From Lachnospiraceae bacterium (GTDB lineage: Bacteria > Bacillota > Clostridia > Lachnospirales > Lachnospiraceae), in assembly GCA_900767585.1 (NCBI GenBank), contig CAAFZP010000119.1:1-14013 (forward strand): a stretch of 14,013 nt of DNA. The letters run 5' to 3'. The position numbers were made by a program, and so were the translations under genes. Under the pieces are notes generated by a model. The model searched no databases, was not told the origin of the DNA, and worked only from the letters and a program-made list of their open reading frames with translations. This document shows positions 7,152-13,785 of the stretch, piece by piece (the stretch's first letter is position 1; the number at the start of each line of letters is the position of its first letter).

Positions 7152-9200
7152 ATGAATAATGAAAAAATCTTAAAACAGAAAATCCGGTGGTATCTGCTTA
7201 CGCCGATGATTCTGACCGTGATGCTGGTTGGAATGGTTGCAGTTTTGTATGTGCATGACAGGCAAAGCGGAGTGATCGCCGGGATTGCGGTCACAATCTT
7301 CTTACTCTGCGAGATTGTCTTGTATATTGTCATGAAAACTGCAATCATGCCGGTCGTGTTCCGGTTCGCACTTGAGCAGGGACAGATACAGAAGGAACTT
7401 CTGAAAGAACTTGATATTCCATATGCGTTGCTTGATACCGACGGTAAAATTCTGTGGGGAAATGCAAAGTTTGTGGAGGATATCGGTGATGGTGCGCAAA
7501 AACGGATCCGCAAGAATATCAATATGATATTTCCGGCGATTGATTCCGAGGCACTTTCCTCTGAGGAGATGCAGATGGATCTCGAATATAACGATCGTGT
7601 TTACCGGGCCATCCTGCGGAGAATTGATTTTACGGATGCACTGATGGAGCCGGATGAGGAGACACCGGCAGATCATAAGGCGGATGCCATGATCACGTTG
7701 TATCTGTATGATGAGACAGAGCTTCGCACATTCAAGAAGGAAAATGAAGATCAGAAGTTAGTTGCCGGGCTTTTATACATTGACAACTACGATGAAGTCA
7801 TGGACAACACAGAAGAAGTGCGGCATTCCCTCGTGGAAGCGCTGGTAGACCGCCGGATCAATATGTATCTGTCGACAATTGACGCGATTGGAAAGAAGAT
7901 GGAGAAAGACAAATATTTCTTCGTATTCCGTCAGCAATATCTGCCACAGCTGCGCGAAACCAAATTCGCTATTTTGGATGAAGTAAAGAGTATCAATGTC
8001 GGAAATGAGATTCCGGTAACTTTAAGTATCGGTGTCGGCGCAGGCACGGATAGTTTTACACAGGCATATGAGCGTGCGCGGACGGCGATTGGACTGGCAC
8101 TTGGACGTGGCGGCGACCAGGCGGTTGTCAAATACGGCGACAAAACGACGTATTTCGGTGGAAAGAGTGCCGGGACAGAGAAATCAGCAACAGTAAAAGC
8201 ACGTGTCAAAGCGCAGGCATTCCAGGAACTGCTCACGACGAAGGACAGTGTGATCATCATGGCACATAAGCGGCCGGATGCGGATGCGTTTGGCTCCGCT
8301 GTCGGTGTATACCGGCTGGTAAAGACACTGAATAAGAAGGCGTCAATCGTAGTCAACGAAGTAACTTCGGCAATCCGCCCGATCATCAGTGGATTTATGG
8401 GCAATAGCGTTTATGGCGACGACATGATCATCAACAGTGAGCAGGCAATCAGTCAGGTTACACCGAATACACTTGTGGTTGTAACGGATGTGAATAAACC
8501 GAGCATGACAGAGTGTGAGGAGCTTTTGAGTCTGGCAAAGTCGATCGTGGTGTTTGACCATCACAGACAATCGGATGAAATCATTGCAAATGCAACACTT
8601 TCTTATATTGAGCCATATGCAAGCTCGGCGTGTGAGATGATCGCGGAGATTTTGCAATATATCGAGGGCAAAGTCAAACTTCGTCCGATCGAGGCAGATG
8701 CGATGTACGCCGGTATCGTGATCGATACGGATAATTTCCTGACGAAGACAGGCGTGCGGACGTTTGATGCCGCATCATATCTGCGCCGGAGCGGTGCGGA
8801 TGTTGTGCGTGTCAGAAAGATGTTCCGCAGTGATATGTATACCTATCGGCAACTGGCAGAAGGCGTGTTGAATTCAGAAATCTATATGGAGCATTTTGCA
8901 ATCTCGACGGTTGAACCGAAGGAGTCGGATGCACCAACGGTCGTTGCAGCGAAGGTGGCAAATGATCTGCTCAATATCGAGGGCATCCGTGCATCGTTCG
9001 TCACGACAGAGAAGGATGGCACAGTTTATATGAGCGCACGTTCGGTCGATGACGTCAATGTGCAGATTATCATGGAGAAGATGGGTGGCGGTGGCCATGC
9101 AAATATCGCCGGTGCCCAGTTTACAGATAGTACAAACGAAATGGTATTGATACAGTTAAAGTCTCTTTTGGATGAGATGTATCGGGAAGGAGATATCTAA
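7152..9200 (+). CDS. gdpP: Membrane cyclic-di-AMP phosphodiesterase GdpP (DHH-DHHA1 family)
   Basis: 682 residues from ATG 7152, near the usual length of about 650-680. GdpP hydrolyses c-di-AMP to pApA and so tunes potassium/osmotic balance, cell-wall stress and beta-lactam tolerance. Two N-terminal membrane helices (about 13-34 and 40-60) are followed by a PAS-like domain (DIPYALLDTDGKILWGNAKF, from about 88) and a degenerate GGDEF domain (GVGAG...ALGRGGDQAVVKYG) lacking a GGDEF signature. The DHH domain has MAHKRPDADAFGSAVG (H372, D376, D378), D446 in VVVTDVN, DHH at 469-471 and D525 in VIDTDNF, so all expected manganese ligands appear present. The DHHA1 domain has GGGGHANIAGA (645-655). 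It overlaps rplI by one base; gdpP-rplI-dnaB is conserved Firmicutes synteny. The start is uncertain (see the ribosome-site entry). Intact catalytic motifs argue for activity. Confidence 0.95.
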   Translation: MNNEKILKQKIRWYLLTPMILTVMLVGMVAVLYVHDRQSGVIAGIAVTIFLLCEIVLYIVMKTAIMPVVFRFALEQGQIQKELLKELDIPYALLDTDGKILWGNAKFVEDIGDGAQKRIRKNINMIFPAIDSEALSSEEMQMDLEYNDRVYRAILRRIDFTDALMEPDEETPADHKADAMITLYLYDETELRTFKKENEDQKLVAGLLYIDNYDEVMDNTEEVRHSLVEALVDRRINMYLSTIDAIGKKMEKDKYFFVFRQQYLPQLRETKFAILDEVKSINVGNEIPVTLSIGVGAGTDSFTQAYERARTAIGLALGRGGDQAVVKYGDKTTYFGGKSAGTEKSATVKARVKAQAFQELLTTKDSVIIMAHKRPDADAFGSAVGVYRLVKTLNKKASIVVNEVTSAIRPIISGFMGNSVYGDDMIINSEQAISQVTPNTLVVVTDVNKPSMTECEELLSLAKSIVVFDHHRQSDEIIANATLSYIEPYASSACEMIAEILQYIEGKVKLRPIEADAMYAGIVIDTDNFLTKTGVRTFDAASYLRRSGADVVRVRKMFRSDMYTYRQLAEGVLNSEIYMEHFAISTVEPKESDAPTVVAAKVANDLLNIEGIRASFVTTEKDGTVYMSARSVDDVNVQIIMEKMGGGGHANIAGAQFTDSTNEMVLIQLKSLLDEMYREGDI

Positions 9201-9646
9201 TGAAAGTTATTTTATTGCAGGACGTAAAGAGCCTTGGAAAGAAAGACCAGCTGGTGGAAGTGTCTGACGGATACGCCAGAAATATGCTGCTTCCAAAGAA
9301 GCTTGGTATCGAAGCAACACCGAAAAACATCAATGACCTGAAGCTGAAAAAAGCACATGAGGACAAGGTGGCTGCAGAAGTGCTCGCCGAGGCACAGGCG
9401 CTTGCGGCACAAATGGAGAAAGAAAGTATCACGCTCTCGATCAAGATGGGAGAAAATGGAAGAACATTTGGCTCGATTTCCTCAAAGGAAATTGCAGAAG
9501 CAATCAAAGAACAGCTCGGTCATGATATTGACAAGAAGAAAATCGTGATGAAAGATGCAATCAAAGCACCGGGCACACGGACGGTAGGGATTAAACTGCA
9601 TTCCAAGGTGACAGCCGAGATGACAGTGAAGATCGTAGAAGCATAA
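9200..9646 (+). CDS. rplI: 50S ribosomal protein bL9
   Basis: 148 residues, the usual bL9 length. It binds 23S rRNA near the base of the L1 stalk and helps keep the reading frame. The N-terminal RNA-binding domain is clear: MKVILLQDVKSLGKKDQLVE, then VSDGYARNMLLPKKLG, with the conserved GYARN-LLP signature. A long connecting helix (INDLKLKKAHEDKVAAEVLA) leads to the C-terminal domain with FGSISSKEIAEAI and the closing GIKLHSKVTAEMTVKIVEA. The ATG overlaps the gdpP stop (TAATG), and AAGGAG at 9187-9192 is well spaced, so translation is coupled to gdpP. Confidence 0.98.
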   Translation: MKVILLQDVKSLGKKDQLVEVSDGYARNMLLPKKLGIEATPKNINDLKLKKAHEDKVAAEVLAEAQALAAQMEKESITLSIKMGENGRTFGSISSKEIAEAIKEQLGHDIDKKKIVMKDAIKAPGTRTVGIKLHSKVTAEMTVKIVEA

Positions 9647-9744
9647 ATAATCCGGGAATCCGGGGACGACGTGGACGCAGGAACGTCTGTGCAGGGACAT
9701 GGATTCACATAGGGTGATGCAGAGCATATAGGAAAAACGAAAGT

Positions 9745-11091
9745 ATGGATGAAAATACGATAAAACGGGTACAACCACATAATGATAAGGCGGAGCAGGG
9801 CATTATAGGCTCCATGCTTGTAAACCGGGATGCAATCTCGGATGTGTTAGATCTGCTGACCGGGGAAGATTTTTACAACAAACAGTATGGAATCCTGTTT
9901 GACAATATGGTCGAGCTATATGCAGAAGGTGCCAGCGTGGATCCGGTTACGCTTGTGGAACGACTTCGGATGAAAAATATTCCGGAGGAAGTTGCAAATA
10001 CAGATATTTTAGCAAAACTTGTAATGGAAACCGCGCTTTATGCACCGGTGAAGGATTATGCACGGATCGTGAAAGACAAGGCGGCGCTCCGCCAGTTGAT
10101 CCGGCTTTGTGAGAATACAGAAAAAGACGGCTATCTGTCCCAGGAACCGGTGGAAGATATCATGGAACGCGCGGAGCAGAGTATCTTCAAACTGGTGCAA
10201 AACAGGAATGGCTCCGGCGATACGACACCAATCCGGGATATCGTGATGAATGTCATCCGTGAGATGGAGGAAGCCGCCAGACATGATGGAAAGGTAACCG
10301 GAATTCCAACCGGATTCCGTGATCTCGACAACATGCTGACAGGTATGCATGCAGGTGAACTCCTGCTTGTCGCTGCACGTCCGGCGATGGGAAAAACCGC
10401 ATTTGTGTTGAATATCGCCCATCATCTGGCAGTTATGAAGCATATTCCGGTCGGATTTTTCTCGTTGGAGATGAGCAAGGAACAGCTGGCAAGCCGTGTA
10501 CTGGCAGTGGATGCCATGGTAGATTCGAAAAGCATGAAAGTCGGTGATCTGTCGGATGACGATTGGGACAAGGTGATTGAGAGTACGGAGGCAGTTGCAA
10601 ATTCGCCTTTGTATATCGAAGAAAATTCTTCGGTTACGATCTCGGAGCTCCGTTCCATCGCCAGAAAATGGAAACAGAATTACGGTGTCCAGGTAATCAT
10701 GATCGATTACCTGCAATTGATGAGTCCAAGCAGGGCGGTGGAAAGCAGACAGCAGTTTATCGCGGAAGTTTCCCGCGCACTGAAGAATTTGGCGAAGGAA
10801 TTGAAGATTCCGATCATTGCATTGTCGCAGCTTTCCCGTGCGGTGGATGCAAGACCGGATCATAAGCCGGTGCTCTCGGATTTGCGAGAGTCCGGATCTA
10901 TCGAGCAGGATGCCGATGTGGTTATGTTTATTTACAGAGATGAATATTACAATCCGGAGACAACGACGAAGCCGCAGACAGCCGAGATCATTATCGCAAA
11001 ACAACGTAGTGGTGAGACCGGTAGTGTGGATCTGCGCTGGATCGGTAAATATACGAAGTTTGCAGATCCGGAGAAGCATTATAAGGGATAA
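9745..11091 (+). CDS. dnaB: Replicative DNA helicase DnaB
   Basis: 448 residues, normal length (DnaC in Bacillus nomenclature). A hexameric RecA-fold helicase that unwinds DNA ahead of the fork using ATP and interacts with primase. The N-terminal helical domain includes PHNDKAEQGIIGSML, the usual start of the family. In the ATPase domain Walker A is ARPAMGKTAF (211-220), the catalytic glutamate is E242 in FFSLEMSKEQ, Walker B is MIDYLQL (319-325), the DNA-binding/sensor region is SQLSRAVDARPDHKPVLSDL with RESGSIEQDADVVMF, and the arginine-finger region is IIAKQRSGETG (K419, R421). No intein or frameshift. The ribosome site is weak: AGGAAAA about 8 bases before the ATG. It follows rplI by 98 bp. 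Confidence 0.97.
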   Translation: MDENTIKRVQPHNDKAEQGIIGSMLVNRDAISDVLDLLTGEDFYNKQYGILFDNMVELYAEGASVDPVTLVERLRMKNIPEEVANTDILAKLVMETALYAPVKDYARIVKDKAALRQLIRLCENTEKDGYLSQEPVEDIMERAEQSIFKLVQNRNGSGDTTPIRDIVMNVIREMEEAARHDGKVTGIPTGFRDLDNMLTGMHAGELLLVAARPAMGKTAFVLNIAHHLAVMKHIPVGFFSLEMSKEQLASRVLAVDAMVDSKSMKVGDLSDDDWDKVIESTEAVANSPLYIEENSSVTISELRSIARKWKQNYGVQVIMIDYLQLMSPSRAVESRQQFIAEVSRALKNLAKELKIPIIALSQLSRAVDARPDHKPVLSDLRESGSIEQDADVVMFIYRDEYYNPETTTKPQTAEIIIAKQRSGETGSVDLRWIGKYTKFADPEKHYKG

Positions 11092-11125
11092 AAATCAGCA
11101 ATGAAAACAGGGAGGCAGAAAACAG

Positions 11126-12448
11126 ATGGGGAATCGATATAAAAGAATGGTGACACTTGGCATGGTGAGCTTCACAGCGATTCTGGCGTGGGTGTATTGT
11201 GCACTCGCTTACCGTACAGAGACAGTCTATATCGCGATTATCTCGCTGGTATTGATTGCCAGTATCTATGCATTTCTTCTGTCCCTGGTTGATATACGGG
11301 TTGAGAAAGAGCAGCAGATGCAGGACTTCATAGCGAAGACAATGCAGGACAGTATGAAACAGGATAATTCCGAGCTTGTAGATTGTCTGAATGAACTGGA
11401 GCGGCTGATGAAAGCATCTTATGTACAGCAGAGAAAGACAGTCACGTATCTTTCTGCCCAGGAGGAACAGTTAGATACGGCGGTGAAGAAGACAGCGAAG
11501 CTACTGATCGGTTACGACCGGAAGAAGGAAGAGGAAACTGCACAGAAGGCGGAGCAAAAAGAGAAGGAAGAAAAGATGCAGGCGGCATTAGAAGCGCAGA
11601 ACAAGCCGGATCATACGGCGATGATTCTTGATGCCTTCGAGAAGCTGACAGGAGATGTACAGGCAGTTGTTACGCAGTTGTCAGAGGCGACCGCACAGAT
11701 TACGGCATTGCGCGATTCGGTGGATGCGATTGAGATACCGAAGGTGGTAGAGGCAGCTGCACCGGTTGCGTCAGTTGCGGAGGCGCAGGTTGCGGAGACG
11801 TCTGTTGCAGATGCTTGGACAGAGCCCGAGCGTGAGCCGGATATGGAGCCGGAGGCGGCAGACATCGCACAGACGGTGGAGCCGGAGGTGACAGAGCTCG
11901 AACATGTACAGGATACGGAGCCGGAGACAGCAGACATCACGCAGACGGTGGAACCGGAAGTGACAGAGCTCGAACATGTACAGGATACGGAGCCGGAAGC
12001 ACCACACACTGAACAGGAGGAACCAGCTGCATTTGACACGGAAGACTTCTTCTCCCGGTTTGGGGGCAGCGAGGACCAGGCCCTGAAAGAAGAGGCACAG
12101 TTCAAGGAAGATACGACAAATGCAGGCATGATGAATCAGAGTATGATCGATGCATTGCTTGGGAACCTGGCATCGGGGAATAAATCTGCCGATAACACAA
12201 AACCGGCGGATGTGATTCCGTTCCCGCAGCAGGAGCAGACGGATGTGTCTAAGGAAGAAGCACATACCGAAGAGATTGCGGAAGCTGCCAGTGAGATGGA
12301 ACATGAGATAGAAGCTGCCGTGGCAGCGGCGGAGGAGGAAGAGAATCATACAGATACCGCTTCCGCTACACAGCAACCGGTAGATGACAATCCGAACCGT
12401 ACATTGTCGCCGGAGGAGATTGCCGCATTATTTGCGTCAATGAAATAA
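11126..12448 (+). CDS. Membrane-anchored acidic coiled-coil protein with EIDALL-like C-terminal motifs
   Basis: 440 residues; GGGAGG ten bases upstream supports ATG 11126. Two N-terminal membrane helices (about 8-28 and 33-54) form a hairpin, so the long C-terminal part should be cytoplasmic. Residues about 58-150 are a charged coiled coil (YDRKKEEETAQKAEQKEKEE). Helical LTGDVQAVVTQLSEATAQI then leads into a disordered-looking Ala/Val/Glu/Pro region (about 200-310) with two copies of a 24-residue repeat, EPE-x-ADI-x-QTVEPEVTELEHVQDT. Further on is an NQSMIDALLGNL segment (337-348), more acidic linker, and the extreme C-terminus LSPEEIAALFASMK (427-440). Both segments resemble the LSQ-x-EIDALL motif of flagellar FliM/FliY. 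No enzymatic domain is visible. It starts 34 bp after dnaB and ends 16 bp before a terminator hairpin, so it probably shares the dnaB transcript. Family not recognised; its size and anchor would suit a scaffold or tether. Confidence 0.7.
   Translation: MGNRYKRMVTLGMVSFTAILAWVYCALAYRTETVYIAIISLVLIASIYAFLLSLVDIRVEKEQQMQDFIAKTMQDSMKQDNSELVDCLNELERLMKASYVQQRKTVTYLSAQEEQLDTAVKKTAKLLIGYDRKKEEETAQKAEQKEKEEKMQAALEAQNKPDHTAMILDAFEKLTGDVQAVVTQLSEATAQITALRDSVDAIEIPKVVEAAAPVASVAEAQVAETSVADAWTEPEREPDMEPEAADIAQTVEPEVTELEHVQDTEPETADITQTVEPEVTELEHVQDTEPEAPHTEQEEPAAFDTEDFFSRFGGSEDQALKEEAQFKEDTTNAGMMNQSMIDALLGNLASGNKSADNTKPADVIPFPQQEQTDVSKEEAHTEEIAEAASEMEHEIEAAVAAAEEEENHTDTASATQQPVDDNPNRTLSPEEIAALFASMK
11846..11917 (+). 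repeat. 72-bp tandem repeat, copy 1
   Basis: First of two in-frame head-to-tail copies encoding 24 residues (EPEAADIAQTVEPEVTELEH then VQDT). It differs from copy 2 at 6 of 72 bases by hand count, and at two residues (Ala to Thr in both). Confidence 0.9.
11918..11989 (+). repeat. 72-bp tandem repeat, copy 2
   Basis: Second copy, immediately adjacent to the first; the last 33 bases of the two units are identical. A fragment of a third unit (GAGCCGGAAGCA, encoding EPEA) follows at 11990-12001. The near-identity suggests a recent slippage or unequal-recombination event, so copy number may vary between strains. Confidence 0.9.
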
Positions 12449-12464
12449 AAATAGAGAATGAGTC

Positions 12465-12507
12465 ATTGCAAAAGTATCAGGGGGTGGGTGCTTTTGCAAT
12501 TCTTTTT
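12465..12507 (+). terminator. Rho-independent terminator after the dnaB-11126 unit
   Basis: ATTGCAAAAG (12465-12474) pairs perfectly with CTTTTGCAAT (12491-12500): a 10-bp stem with a 16-base G-rich loop, then TCTTTTT. The stem is AT-rich but the T-tract is clear. It lies 16 bp after the upstream stop and only about 20 bp before the ATG of the CARF gene, so it sits inside that gene's 5' leader if there is read-through. Confidence 0.8.
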
Positions 12508-12515
12508 ATAATAAC

Positions 12516-12521
12516 AGGAGG
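12516..12521 (+). promoter_or_regulatory. Shine-Dalgarno site that fixes the CARF-nuclease start
   Basis: AGGAGG lies seven bases before ATG 12529. The frame is open further up to a TTG at 12466, but that codon lies in the stem of the terminator and has no ribosome site, so translation should begin at 12529. Confidence 0.85.
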
Positions 12522-12528
12522 GCGTTAC

Positions 12529-13716
12529 ATGGAGAGAACAAAAGCAATCGTCAAATTCTTCTCGCAGGAACCGATCGAGAATGTGATGGTGATGATGAAA
12601 TATTTGCCGGAGCGAGTCATCTTCCTCGGACATAAGGATAATATGATTACAAAGCAGATTCGTGATATTGAACGATTCCGTGATCACAAATGTCCGGGTG
12701 TGGAGCTGGAGTTTCTGGAAGTTCCGAAGGATGATCTGGACAGTATTATTGGAACGCTGGCAGGGATTATCCGCGAATATCCGGGAATCCGGTTTGGATT
12801 GACCGGAGGTAGTGAGATGCTGCTGATTGCGCTTGGATGTATCTCGGCGCGGATGGAGGTAAGCAAGCTGCGTATCGATCCTTTTACCGGAAAAGAAATC
12901 GATATCCGGGGATCAAAGGTGATTACCTCGGATTACCATTTTAATATCAGTATTGCAGAAGATATCCTGCTGCATGGAGGTCTGCTGACGAAAGAAACCG
13001 GAAGCGTTTCGGAGTGGAAGTTCACAGACCAGTTCCGTGAGGATATCCGTATCATGTGGGATCTGTGCCGCAGATACCGGGGTGACTGGAACAAACATTG
13101 CGGAATCATCGATGAACTGCGCAAGAATACACCAAACCAGCAAGAGGGCTGGGAGGAGCTGTACGTCAATCAGCTTGGCGATGCATTACGGCTGTTGAGA
13201 GATCTGCATGAGATCGGCATGGTAAAGGATTATGAGGAACACGGGAAAAAAGTACTGTTCCGGTTTAAGAATAACCAGATAAAAAAGATTATTTCGAAAG
13301 CGGGAAATATGCTTGAGCTGCATGTGTATGAGGTGGCAACAAGAGAAAACTATCTTTTCTCGGATGCGGTTATCGGGGCACATATTGACTGGGATGGGGA
13401 GGCATACGATCCGGAAAATCCCGGTTATGATACAATGAATGAGATTGATGTGATTCTGATGAAACAGGTCTGTCCGATCTTTATCTCCTGTAAGAGTGGC
13501 AAGGCAGGCGGGCTGGCACTGCATGAATTAGAGACCGTATCGCGGAAATTCGGTGGCAAATACGCCAGAAAGGCGCTTGTTTTAGCGCGTGCCTGTGACA
13601 ATACGACCGGAACACTGTATTTCAAGCAGCGTGCGAGGGATATGCATATCTGGATCATCGACGATGTATTCCGGATGAGTGATGAGCAACTGCTCAACAA
13701 ATTAAAAAGGATATAA
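12529..13716 (+). CDS. Card1/Can2-like CARF-domain nuclease (DUF1887 family), stand-alone
   Basis: 395 residues. An N-terminal CARF-like Rossmann domain (about 1-135) alternates hydrophobic strands and helices (NVMVMMKYLPERVIFLGHKD) and contains the ligand-loop motif FGLTGGSEMLLIALG (89-103). A middle part (about 165-250: QLGDALRLLRDLHEIGMVKD, then KKVLFRFKN) looks like a winged helix. The C-terminal domain (about 255-395) resembles a PD-(D/E)xK nuclease: LELHVYEVA with E263, NEIDVIL with D307, then PIFISCKSGK with K322. The usual E of ExK is replaced by S320, though E333/E335 in the following helix could substitute. Characterised relatives are activated by cyclic oligoadenylates from type III CRISPR systems and cut nucleic acids, but no CRISPR locus is in view here. 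Cytoplasmic. It is preceded by a terminator and followed by another, so it is probably a single-gene unit, or read by read-through from dnaB. Confidence 0.82.
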   Translation: MERTKAIVKFFSQEPIENVMVMMKYLPERVIFLGHKDNMITKQIRDIERFRDHKCPGVELEFLEVPKDDLDSIIGTLAGIIREYPGIRFGLTGGSEMLLIALGCISARMEVSKLRIDPFTGKEIDIRGSKVITSDYHFNISIAEDILLHGGLLTKETGSVSEWKFTDQFREDIRIMWDLCRRYRGDWNKHCGIIDELRKNTPNQQEGWEELYVNQLGDALRLLRDLHEIGMVKDYEEHGKKVLFRFKNNQIKKIISKAGNMLELHVYEVATRENYLFSDAVIGAHIDWDGEAYDPENPGYDTMNEIDVILMKQVCPIFISCKSGKAGGLALHELETVSRKFGGKYARKALVLARACDNTTGTLYFKQRARDMHIWIIDDVFRMSDEQLLNKLKRI

Positions 13717-13723
13717 AGATAAT

Positions 13724-13752
13724 AAAAGGGGCGTTTTATAACGCCCCTTTTT
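13724..13752. terminator. Bidirectional rho-independent terminator between convergent genes
   Basis: AAAAGGGGCGTT (13724-13735) pairs with AACGCCCCTTTT (13740-13751) around the four-base loop TTAT: a perfect 12-bp stem. T-rich tails lie on both strands (TTTTT on +; the A-rich start of the other arm gives a T-rich tail on -). It serves the CARF gene on + and trpS on -. Confidence 0.92.
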
Positions 13753-13785
13753 GCATTTTGCATAATACACTAATTTATATTTAAA

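Noticed and set aside
7121..9646. Functional link between GdpP (c-di-AMP) and the CARF nuclease as one signalling system
   Set aside because: gdpP-rplI-dnaB is ordinary conserved synteny and CARF domains usually bind cyclic oligoadenylates, so proximity alone is not evidence.
10009..11079. Long open frame (356 codons) on the - strand opposite dnaB
   Set aside because: It is fully antisense to a gene with all DnaB motifs, its translation is rich in His, Cys and Arg with no recognisable domain, and no ribosome site precedes it. It is a codon-bias shadow.
11101..11142. Thirteen-codon open frame between dnaB and the next gene
   Set aside because: It has no ribosome site and overlaps the start of the 11126 gene; an ATG followed by 13 codons is expected by chance.
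12507..12512. Perfect TATAAT as a promoter -10 for the CARF gene
   Set aside because: There is no -35 at 16-18 bp spacing (that stretch is G-rich), and the start would fall within the ribosome site. It probably arises from the terminator T-tract joining AATAA.
12466..12528. TTG-initiated 21-residue extension of the CARF protein
   Set aside because: This stretch is the terminator hairpin; AGGAGG seven bases before ATG 12529 fixes the start there.
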